Source: Parabacteroides sp. PH5-46 (lineage in GTDB: Bacteria > Bacteroidota > Bacteroidia > Bacteroidales > Tannerellaceae). Taken from it: 51,485 nucleotides of DNA. Within the stretch, counting starts at the first letter, position 1. Each line of letters starts with the position of its first letter. Positions 40,701 through 47,052 of the stretch are shown piece by piece. The notes below the pieces were generated by a model. The model worked only from the letters and a program-made list of their open reading frames with translations, was not told where the DNA came from and did no database searches. Where the stretch lies: contig NZ_JARXXA010000023.1 in assembly GCF_029892785.1 (NCBI RefSeq), positions 1-51,485 on the forward strand. The letters are read 5' to 3'. The position numbers and the translations under genes were made by a program.

Positions 40701-42070
40701 TCGATTACTTTCTCTACAAAAAAAGGAGTAACGGGTAGAAAATAAACAGTGTCCGCAACTCCTTCCGACGTCTGAACCGTGGCGATATTGGGGTTTATCA
40801 ACACCGTTTCTATCCCCTCTTCTTTAATCGCCTTAAGGGCTTGCGAACCGGAATAGTCAAACTCCCCGGCTTCCCCGATCTTAAGAGCTCCGGAACCGAG
40901 AACAAGTACTTTTCCACCCCGAAACTCACCCCCCAACCCCCTAAAGGGGGGGCAAAGAGCGACCTCATTAGCCCCCCCTTTAGGGGGCTGGGGGGGCATT
41001 GCTTCGACAAACATGTCGAAGATAAACTCCGTGTCGGTTGGTCCGCTGCTTGCTTCGGGGTGGAATTGGGAGGAGAAGAAGGGTTTGGTTTTGTGTCTGA
41101 TTCCCTCGTTCGTGCCATCGTTCATGTTAACGAAAAGCGGCTCCCAGTCTGCGCCCAGGGTATTATCGTCTACAGCGTATCCATGATTCTGCGAAGTAAT
41201 GAAACATTTGTTGGTTCCTACCATCCTTACAGGTTGGTTGTGACTCCGGTGTCCGTACTTCAGCTTATAGATAGAAGCACCTCCGGCCTTGCCCAATAGC
41301 TGGTTCCCCATACAGATCCCGCAAATTGGTTTGTCTCCGGAAAGCGCTTTGCGGATATTCTGCACGGCAGCATCACAAGTATCGGGGTCTCCCGGTCCGT
41401 TACTGATAAACAGACCATCATATTCTAGTTGGTTAAAATCATAATCCCAGGGGACACGTATCACCGTAACACCCCGTTTCAACAGACAGCGAATGATGTT
41501 ATGTTTAACGCCACAGTCTACCAGAACAACTTTCTTTTTACCTTCTCCGGCCCCATAGGTAATGACCTCTTTTGTAGATACTATTGCTACCTGATTGATG
41601 GCATTCGGGTCACAAAAATCTATCTCGTCCGGTTTATCTAATACGATCTTTCCTTTCATGCTTCCTTTTTCGCGAAGCAATTTGGTCAGCGCACGGGTAT
41701 CTATGCCGTATATGCCGGGAATTTGCTCTTTTTTCAGCCATTGACTTAAGCTTTCTACGGCATTCCAGTGGCTGTATTCCTTGCTATAATCGCTTACGAT
41801 AATGGCATCCGCATAAATACGGTCGCTCTCCATAAAGGTAGACAATCCATTTTCTTCATAGGTTTGGGAAGGTACGCCATAATTACCTATCAACGGATAG
41901 GTTAGCACCATGAGCTGGCCAGCATAGGAAGGGTCTGTCAAACTTTCCGGATAACCCGTCATAGCCGTATTGAACACTACTTCACCGGCAACAGCCTTCT
42001 CGTATCCAAAGGAGATACCGTGAAAAACGCTGCCGTCGTCTAAAATCAAAGTCGCTGTTCTGTCTGTCAT
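37706..42070 (-). CDS. carAB: Fused CarA-CarB carbamoyl-phosphate synthase
   Basis: One continuous 1454-residue frame holds both subunits. Residues 1-357 are CarA: N-terminal domain, then class I glutaminase with Cys253 (GICMGNQ) and His337/Glu339 (FHPEA). Residues 387-1454 are CarB: two ATP-grasp halves, starting VLVLGSGALKIGEAGEFDYS and IIVLGSGAYRIGSSVEFDW, and a C-terminal MGS-like regulatory domain (about 1315-1440). Residues 358-386 are a Pro/Gly-rich linker encoded by a repeat element (40929-40995). There is no stop codon and no plausible start codon at the junction, so only the fusion can be made. Bacterial subunits are normally separate; eukaryotic enzymes are fused. A PurF-like gene lies 4 bases upstream in the same operon. 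It supplies carbamoyl phosphate for pyrimidines and arginine. Confidence 0.95.
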   Translation of the reverse strand: MTDRTATLILDDGSVFHGISFGYEKAVAGEVVFNTAMTGYPESLTDPSYAGQLMVLTYPLIGNYGVPSQTYEENGLSTFMESDRIYADAIIVSDYSKEYSHWNAVESLSQWLKKEQIPGIYGIDTRALTKLLREKGSMKGKIVLDKPDEIDFCDPNAINQVAIVSTKEVITYGAGEGKKKVVLVDCGVKHNIIRCLLKRGVTVIRVPWDYDFNQLEYDGLFISNGPGDPDTCDAAVQNIRKALSGDKPICGICMGNQLLGKAGGASIYKLKYGHRSHNQPVRMVGTNKCFITSQNHGYAVDDNTLGADWEPLFVNMNDGTNEGIRHKTKPFFSSQFHPEASSGPTDTEFIFDMFVEAMPPQPPKGGANEVALCPPFRGLGGEFRGGKVLVLGSGALKIGEAGEFDYSGSQALKAIKEEGIETVLINPNIATVQTSEGVADTVYFLPVTPFFVEKVIEKERPEGILLAFGGQTALNCGVALYQSGVLEKYNVRVLGTPVQAIMDTEDRELFVRKLDEINVKTIKSEAVNTIEDARRAAAELGYPVIIRAAYALGGLGSGFCDNEEELNALAEKAFSFSPQVLVEKSLKGWKEVEYEVVRDRFDNCITVCNMENFDPLGIHTGESIVIAPSQTLTNSEYHKLRELAIRIIRHIGIVGECNVQYALDPESEDYRVIEVNARLSRSSALASKATGYPLAFVAAKLGLGYGLFDLKNSVTKTTSAFFEPALDYVVCKIPRWDLGKFQGVDRELGSSMKSVGEVMAIGRTFEEAIQKGLRMIGQGMHGFVENKELVLPDIDKALKEPTDSRVFVISKAFRSGGYTIDQIHELTKIDKWFLQKLHNIIRTADELECYGKIADIPDSLFRTAKSQGFSDFQIARAIFKEGMTDAEKASLLVRQERKFRKILPVVKQIDTLAAEYPAQTNYLYLTYNGIESDVHYLGDRRSIIVLGSGAYRIGSSVEFDWCGVQALNTIRKEGWRSVMINYNPETVSTDYDMCDRLYFDELTFERVMDIHELENPHGMIVSTGGQIPNNLAIRLDEQHVNILGTSAQSIDNAEDRHKFSAMLDRIGVDQPRWKELSRMEDINTFVEEVGFPVLVRPSYVLSGAAMNVCSNQEELERFLKLAANVSKKHPVVVSQFIEHAKEVEVDAVAEKGEIVMYAISEHIEFAGVHSGDATIQFPAQKLYVETVRRIKRISKQIAKELNISGPFNIQYLAKGNEIKVIECNLRASRSFPFVSKVLKINFIELATRVMLGLPVQKLTKNAFDLDYVGIKASQFSFSRLQKADPVLGVDMASTGEVGCIADDTSEAVLKSMLSVGYQIPKKNILLSTGTSKQKVDMLDAARLLSKKGYNLYATGGTHRFLKENGIESTHVYWPSEEGQPQALNMLREKKIDMVVNIPRDLSAGELDNGYKIRRASIDLNIPLLTNARLADAFITAFCTLSTSDLQIKSWKEYK
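40929..40995. repeat. In-frame C/G-rich inverted-repeat element forming the CarA-CarB linker
   Basis: Two 25-base arms (40929-40953 and 40971-40995) are inverted repeats with a single mismatch. Each arm is built as C-run, TTTA or its complement, G-run, dinucleotide, G-run. A 17-base spacer separates them. The element is translated on the minus strand as ProProGlnProProLysGlyGly, a middle part, then CysProProPheArgGlyLeuGlyGly. It interrupts the point where CarA should stop and CarB should start. A smaller relative lies at 25669-25692, and another C/G hairpin at 22994-23009. Confidence 0.9.
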
Positions 42071-42074
42071 ATAT

Positions 42075-43985
42075 TCAATTTTTCATTATAAAAACGCCAT
42101 TCTTATGTAAGTATTCATCTTCCATAAAATGAATAAATGCCTTATTTACCATACGTACACCACCGGGCGTAGGATAATCTCCTGAGAAATACCAGTCGCC
42201 GGGATGGTTCGGGCAGGCATCGTGCAGGCCTTCCAGGGTTTGGTACACAATCTCTACTTTTGCATTCGTCCCTTCCGGAGTCAACAGGTCTACCATCTTG
42301 GCCGATATCTCTTCATCCGTAAACGGAGCATATATCTCCTTCACATAGTTAACCATCACTTCGCCGGGCTCCGAGTCTTGCGTTTTGGCCTTTTTGTACA
42401 CCTCATGAATGAGCCCCACCTGCTCTCTGTCTTCCAGCAAGGCAATAGCAGCCCTGAAGGCTATAAATTCATTCATGCGTGACATGTCAATTCCGTAATA
42501 ATCAGGGTATCGTACCTGCGGCGACGAAGAAACAATTATTATCTTACGAGGCCCCAATCGGTCTAATATACCAATAATACTCTGCTTCAAGGTGGTACCC
42601 CTCACGATACTGTCGTCTATCACCACCAGGTTGTCTACCCCCCGCTTGATGCTGCCGTATGTAACATCGTACACGTGAGCCGCCAGATCGTCCCGGGTAT
42701 TCCCTTCGGCAATAAACGTACGCAGCTTAATATCTTTGATGGCTACCTTCTCCGCACGTACACGCATAGACAAAATCTTTTCCAGCTCGCGCTCGTCCAT
42801 CCATGAGTTGCGTCCGGCAATCCATTCTTTCTTTTTCGTATTCAGGTAGTCATTCAACCCTTCCTGCAGACCGAAATAAGCCACTTCCGCCGTATTAGGT
42901 ATGAATGAGAAAACCGTATTGTTCGTATCGTAGTCTACCGACTGAAGAATCGGGTGAACCAGGTTCTTTCCCAACTGCTTCCGCTCACGATAGATATCCA
43001 CATCACTCCCACGCGAGAAGTAGATCCGTTCAAACGAGCAGGCACTCAGCCTTTCCGGCTCCACAATCTGCGACGTCCTTAGCTGTCCGTTCTTCCCGAT
43101 AATAAGAGCCTCTCCCCTGTTTAATTCCGTAACCTGATCAGCTCTTACATTCATGGCTGTTTGTATAACAGGCCGTTCCGAAGCCAGGACAACTATCTCG
43201 TCATCGGCATAATAAAAAGCCGGACGAATGCCCCAGGGGTCGCGCACGCTGAAAGACTCTCCGCTACCGGTCAGCCCGCAAATCACAAAGCCTCCATCCC
43301 AGGCCGGGACACATCTTTTCAACACATTTGCCATATCCACCTGATCTTCTATGGCATGCGTAATATCCATGCCTTTCAGCCCTTCCTTCTCACTCTGTTG
43401 GTAAAGGCGTTCTACCTCGCGATCCAGGCGGTGGCCCATTTGCTCCAACATTATATATGTATCGGAATACAAGCGGGGATGCTGCCCGATAGATGTTATT
43501 TCGTGAAACACATCCTGCACATTCGTCAGATTAAAATTGCCACAAAGCGCCAGGTTCTTGGCCCGCCAGTTATTGCGCCGAAGAAACGGGTGGATAAAAG
43601 AAATACCGGACTTGCCGGTAGTACTATAACGCAAATGACCCATATAAAGCTCTCCTGCGAATGGTAAATGTTCTTTAGCGAAACAGGGGTCTTTTAGTTT
43701 GTCTTTGGGAATATCTTTGTAGTGATCGTGAACGGAAGAAAAAATCTCGGTAATGGCACCGGTTCCGATAGCTCGTTCTCTGAACATATATTCTTCTCCG
43801 GCACTTGCTTCTAATTTAACGCATGCTAATCCGGCACCTTCCTGCCCGCGATTATGCTGCTTTTCCATTAACAGATAGAGTTTGTTCAAACCATACATCC
43901 AATTACCATACTTCTGATGATAATACTCCAAAGGTTTTAGTAATCGAACCATGGCGACTCCGCACTCATGCTTTAGCTCTTCCAT
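42075..43985 (-). CDS. PurF-like class II glutamine amidotransferase-phosphoribosyltransferase
   Basis: The 636 residues hold an N-terminal Ntn glutaminase (Cys8 in KHECGVAMV after a seven-residue propeptide; QHNRGQEGAG; MGHLRYSTTGKSG) and a phosphoribosyltransferase domain with the PRPP loop VVIDDSIVRGTT (Asp457/Asp458). It is about 130 residues longer than ordinary PurF (about 505), with an insert before the PRPP loop (including WIAGRNSWMDERELEKIL) and a longer C-terminus. It may be a second PurF or a related enzyme. It lies 4 bases upstream of carAB, so nitrogen transfer from glutamine is the common theme of the operon. Confidence 0.88.
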   Translation of the reverse strand: MEELKHECGVAMVRLLKPLEYYHQKYGNWMYGLNKLYLLMEKQHNRGQEGAGLACVKLEASAGEEYMFRERAIGTGAITEIFSSVHDHYKDIPKDKLKDPCFAKEHLPFAGELYMGHLRYSTTGKSGISFIHPFLRRNNWRAKNLALCGNFNLTNVQDVFHEITSIGQHPRLYSDTYIMLEQMGHRLDREVERLYQQSEKEGLKGMDITHAIEDQVDMANVLKRCVPAWDGGFVICGLTGSGESFSVRDPWGIRPAFYYADDEIVVLASERPVIQTAMNVRADQVTELNRGEALIIGKNGQLRTSQIVEPERLSACSFERIYFSRGSDVDIYRERKQLGKNLVHPILQSVDYDTNNTVFSFIPNTAEVAYFGLQEGLNDYLNTKKKEWIAGRNSWMDERELEKILSMRVRAEKVAIKDIKLRTFIAEGNTRDDLAAHVYDVTYGSIKRGVDNLVVIDDSIVRGTTLKQSIIGILDRLGPRKIIIVSSSPQVRYPDYYGIDMSRMNEFIAFRAAIALLEDREQVGLIHEVYKKAKTQDSEPGEVMVNYVKEIYAPFTDEEISAKMVDLLTPEGTNAKVEIVYQTLEGLHDACPNHPGDWYFSGDYPTPGGVRMVNKAFIHFMEDEYLHKNGVFIMKN

Positions 43986-44013
43986 CTGACTCTATGTATG
44001 TTGGTAAATCGCA

Positions 44014-44047
44014 CAAAGATACACATATTTATGCTATACAACACAAA
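44014..44047 (-). promoter_or_regulatory. Promoter of the PurF-like/carAB operon
   Basis: On the minus strand TTTG (44047-44044) and TATCTTTG (44021-44014) match the Bacteroidetes consensus with a 22-base spacer, slightly above the usual 19-21. The implied start is about 44007, some 20 bases before the ATG. Confidence 0.5.
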
Positions 44048-44083
44048 AAGCCAGTCAAAAGATGTGAGAATATATTAAAAAAA

Positions 44084-44222
44084 GGGCGGCTTTCACAAGT
44101 CACCCCTCTCCATTTTATTAACCAAAACCTTAACTATGAAGCGCAAATCTATAATTAATTCGCTAAATATGCAAATACTTCAAAAGAAAATCTGCAGAAA
44201 TGTTGCCAAGAACCTACACTGA
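44084..44222 (+). other. Leader hairpin plus 28-codon frame, possible remnant of a lost gene
   Basis: A hairpin (44084-44092 with 44097-44105, one mismatch and one wobble, loop TCAC) is followed by the segment TTAACCAAAACCTTAACT, then an ATG at 44136 opening 28 codons (MKRKSIINSLNMQILQKKI and nine more) to a TGA at 44220-44222. The leader resembles the region before some SusC-type genes in Bacteroidales (from memory, not searched). It points toward the AT-rich minus-strand pair and has no gene body, so it may be a 5' stump. Alternatively the short frame is not real. Confidence 0.35.
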
Positions 44223-44247
44223 GGCGAACATTTGATCACATTAGGGG

Positions 44248-45381
44248 TTAATAAGGAGAGATGTTTTCGATTATATAAACAGGTATAAGTGAAGTAGTTT
44301 CTTTTAGTGTGATTCCAAAATTATATTCCAAATCATCTTTTAATAGATCATCGTATAAGTAATGAAAACTCCAATCGTGGACTGTATCGTTGTTGGTTTC
44401 TGAATAGTAAAATTCCCCTTTCACATCGGTCAATATATTGGCTATTTGTCTCACTGTCAAACCATCTGCTTCTATACGTTCTGAACCAATGATGTATGGA
44501 TTTGTTCCTCCCCAATCAAACTGATCGTTGCTCCATAACTTATTTTTGTTTTTTATGCTTAGCAATACAACTTTCTTTTTTTTGTCTTCATGTCTAAGTT
44601 TCAGATTCAATTCTGATAGCAACTGTTGCATGACCGTTTCTTTTGAGTTTAAGACATAATTTTCATTACATTCAAATGTGATGTTAAAATCGTTTGTGCC
44701 ATTAAAAATCAATTGTTGGCGCGAAACACTCATAAAATCTTGTATCAGAAAAGATAATGGTCCCGAATAATTAAAAACACCTTTATCATAATGCATGTAA
44801 TGTTGGTTCGACTTTTCTTCTTTTTTAACGGAAAATAAATACTTGCTTGAAAGTGTATTTTCTTTTTTTACAGATTCATAAACAAATAAATCATTCCATC
44901 GGATATTTTTCCGAACCTTTTTTATCTTTTTTAGCTCTTTATCAATCAAATCCATCGTAATTCCCGAAGGATGACCAATATATAATACTTTCCCATCCAA
45001 CGTTAATAGCACAGAGTATGGACGGCGTTGAACATTGAATTTTTTTATCAATCCGTTTTCGATCCCATCTTTTATCACAGCCAAGCGTATCGGTTTTCTT
45101 TTTAAAAAATCGCTTATCAATACCTCATCTTCATCTGTAACAGAAATAATAAAAACATCTTCTGCCTTTCTCTCCTGAAGTATTTCTAATTGCCTAGTTG
45201 CCGGAATGCACGGAGCGCACCAAGTAGCCCAAAAATCAATTATAAGCAGTTTTTGATTGCCAAGTTCAACGATTTGATTGTCAGCTATTAGCTTATTTAT
45301 TGTGTAGGGCGGTTTGTCTTGACTTCTGACACCATTTGATATCGCAATAGAAAGAAATAGCAAAAGAATTTTTTTATACAT
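44248..45381 (-). CDS. TlpA-like thioredoxin with DUF3738-like C-terminal half
   Basis: This 377-residue protein has a signal peptide (about 1-20), then a thioredoxin-fold domain (about 25-155) with the redox pair Cys55/Cys58 in WATWCAPC and the cis-Pro region RRPYSVLL. The C-terminal half (about 190-377) looks like DUF3738: LLSELNLKLRHEDKKKKV, then ADGLTVRQIANIL and the terminal NFGITLKET. Family knowledge: TlpA-like proteins act as periplasmic thiol oxidoreductases; DUF3738 has no settled role. Codon use is markedly AT-rich compared with the trp and car genes. OmpA-family gene 45479-46591 lies upstream, but a terminator separates them. Confidence 0.85.
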   Translation of the reverse strand: MYKKILLLFLSIAISNGVRSQDKPPYTINKLIADNQIVELGNQKLLIIDFWATWCAPCIPATRQLEILQERKAEDVFIISVTDEDEVLISDFLKRKPIRLAVIKDGIENGLIKKFNVQRRPYSVLLTLDGKVLYIGHPSGITMDLIDKELKKIKKVRKNIRWNDLFVYESVKKENTLSSKYLFSVKKEEKSNQHYMHYDKGVFNYSGPLSFLIQDFMSVSRQQLIFNGTNDFNITFECNENYVLNSKETVMQQLLSELNLKLRHEDKKKKVVLLSIKNKNKLWSNDQFDWGGTNPYIIGSERIEADGLTVRQIANILTDVKGEFYYSETNNDTVHDWSFHYLYDDLLKDDLEYNFGITLKETTSLIPVYIIENISPY

Positions 45382-45418
45382 TATTCACCTGAAAAAATGG
45401 ATTAATAATAATACAAAT

Positions 45419-45456
45419 AAAAGCAATCATTTTATATTGTGAAAATGATTGCTTTT
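45419..45456 (-). terminator. Terminator after the OmpA-family gene
   Basis: A perfect 15-bp stem (45419-45433 with 45442-45456, core GCAATCATTTT) with an 8-base loop lies 23 bases after the OmpA-family stop on the minus strand and is followed there by a T-rich tract. It precedes the thioredoxin gene, which therefore probably has its own promoter or relies on read-through. Confidence 0.88.
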
Positions 45457-45478
45457 ATTAAAAATTCCTGATTTATGC

Positions 45479-46591
45479 TTATTGAATAATTCTAAACTCA
45501 GTTCTTCTGTTTCTTTGGTGCTCTTCTTCTGAACAATCAACACCGTTTGAACATTTGTTCACCAATCTTGTTTCTCCATACCCTTTAGCCTCCAATCTGT
45601 TTCTAGAAATGCCTTTGTTTACCAAATAGTTTACTACTGATTGAGCTCTTTGTTGTGACAAAGACTTGTTGTAGTCATCATTTCCGCGAGAGTCGGTATG
45701 CGACATAATTTCTATTCTGATACCTGGCTTTTCTTTCATAAGCTTTAATAGATACTCGTCGATAATTCTTTCCGAATCTTGAGTAATTCTTGCACTATTA
45801 AATTCATAATAAATAGGCAAAATATTAGCTGTGCCTACAATAGAACAATCAATTTCTTCCCATGTAGTAATACCACCTTTTTTCACCAATTCTTTCTTCG
45901 TAATTGTTTTGGTAACAGCTGGTACAGTTTCTTCAATCACGCGTGCAGGAGTATCTACTACTACTTTTTTAATTGTTGTATATTCTGCAGGAATGTCAAT
46001 TTCTTCTACCCGGGCAGGTGTTTTTACCACTTGTTTTTTATAAGTTGCTGTGCTACTTGGCTTTAAATTTTTATTTGTTATAGCATTAGCATTAAGCACT
46101 TCGATAGGAACAGTTACGTTTTTTTCAGGATATTCTACATAACAAGCTACCATACAATCTTCTTTATTAGCCGAAGGACAATCTTCTAACTGAACATATT
46201 CCCAACGACCCGATTGTGGTTCTACTTGAACCGTTTTATTGCTTTTCCTGAAACTTGCCGGAACAACTGTTAATTCTTCAGCACCTGCTTTACTTGTATA
46301 AGTTTCGGTAACAGTTTCATAAACAGCCGGATGATATACGAATTTTTTGCTTGCTTCTTTTATAAGCACTCTTTCTTCTATAGTTTTATAAGTGGCAGGA
46401 ACCACTTTTAAGACTTTATACTCCGGTTTTATAACCACAATTTCCGTTGTTTCTTTGTATTCATCAGGAGAAATACACTTAACATAACATTTACCAGGCT
46501 CCGCTACAGCCGGAAGTTCTTGAGATTTAGCGACTGTTGCAAACGATACTAAAAATGCAACAAAAAGACTTAGATTTAAAAATTTGTTCAT
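45479..46591 (-). CDS. OmpA-family outer-membrane protein with repeated PA-rich beta segments
   Basis: This 370-residue protein has a signal peptide (about 1-23), a long repetitive middle and a C-terminal OmpA domain (about 258-370; YYEFNSARI, MSHTDSRGNDDYN, LSQQRAQSVVNYLV, RLEAKGYGE, RNRRTEFRI) that binds peptidoglycan. The middle has at least five similar units of the type PA-x-Y/F/V-x-T-x-x-x, such as VVPATYKTIEERV, HPAVYETVTETY, VVPASFRKSNKTV, IPAEYTTIKKVV and VPAVTKTITKK. Cysteines (CYVKC, CMVAC and CSNGVDC) suggest disulfides. The coding sequence is AT-rich. It probably links the outer membrane to the wall; the role of the repeats is unknown. Confidence 0.9.
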   Translation of the reverse strand: MNKFLNLSLFVAFLVSFATVAKSQELPAVAEPGKCYVKCISPDEYKETTEIVVIKPEYKVLKVVPATYKTIEERVLIKEASKKFVYHPAVYETVTETYTSKAGAEELTVVPASFRKSNKTVQVEPQSGRWEYVQLEDCPSANKEDCMVACYVEYPEKNVTVPIEVLNANAITNKNLKPSSTATYKKQVVKTPARVEEIDIPAEYTTIKKVVVDTPARVIEETVPAVTKTITKKELVKKGGITTWEEIDCSIVGTANILPIYYEFNSARITQDSERIIDEYLLKLMKEKPGIRIEIMSHTDSRGNDDYNKSLSQQRAQSVVNYLVNKGISRNRLEAKGYGETRLVNKCSNGVDCSEEEHQRNRRTEFRIIQ

Positions 46592-46624
46592 GATCGGTTA
46601 AATAAAATTTAAAAAAATTTAGTT

Positions 46625-46632
46625 CAAAAATA
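46625..46632 (-). promoter_or_regulatory. -7 box for the OmpA-family gene
   Basis: On the minus strand TATTTTTG fits TAnnTTTG, 34 bases before the ATG. A second match (TATATTTG) is at 46712-46719 on the same strand. Confidence 0.4.
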
Positions 46633-46838
46633 TAGCTTAATTATTATTTTGTCCGTAGTTGATAGCTATATACGTATATATGATATTCACAATTATTTAA
46701 TAAAGTTGCGACAAATATAGTCAAAATTTACATTCAAAGCGTTTTTTTAAAAAAAAAGATTTATAGTAAACCTACTTAACCTGTATTATTCATAACACTA
46801 CTCTGAGTATTTTTCCGTAGCGCTCAGATCTATTTCTG

Positions 46839-46922
46839 TTAGAGGTACGTATAAATTAATTTAGAGGTACGTATAAATCTGTTTAGAGGTACGTATAAAT
46901 TTAATTACACGTACCTCTAAAT
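46839..46922. repeat. Array of three direct and one inverted 22-bp-spaced repeats
   Basis: The 18-base unit TTAGAGGTACGTATAAAT occurs identically at 46839, 46861 and 46883, an exact 22-bp period. A fourth unit in the next register (46905-46922) carries the motif inverted (ACGTACCTCTAAA). Units 3 and 4 can form a hairpin with 13-bp arms. It lies in the 461-base gap (46592-47052) between the divergent OmpA-family and 47053 genes; apart from promoter-like boxes nothing else is seen there. Confidence 0.9.
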
Positions 46923-47037
46923 AGAAACGTATTTTGCATGCTTTATATAGTGAATGGAAATTTTTCACCTTTTATTCATAGGGTATATCATTCTTCACCG
47001 ATCATATATATACAAACAGAAATTTCAATTACTTAAT

Positions 47038-47044
47038 AAGGAGG
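47038..47044 (+). promoter_or_regulatory. Canonical Shine-Dalgarno site, unusual here
   Basis: AAGGAGG sits 8 bases before the ATG at 47053. Most genes in this window have A-rich leaders without such a site, as is typical of Bacteroidetes. It decides the start codon of the following gene against the in-frame ATG at 46954. Confidence 0.7.
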
Positions 47045-47052
47045 ATAAACAT

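Noticed and set aside
40841-41299. 152-codon + strand frame with repeated PPKGG and PPFRGLGG motifs
   Set aside because: It is the antisense reading of the CarAB junction. Because the repeat element is palindromic it gives similar residues on both strands; the CarA motifs are on the minus strand.
46839-46922. Possible small CRISPR array
   Set aside because: Units are separated by only 4 bases, one unit is inverted, and no cas genes are in the window.
46954-47052. Longer start of the CarboxypepD_reg-like protein at 46954
   Set aside because: The signal peptide begins at the Met encoded at 47053, which has a perfect Shine-Dalgarno site.
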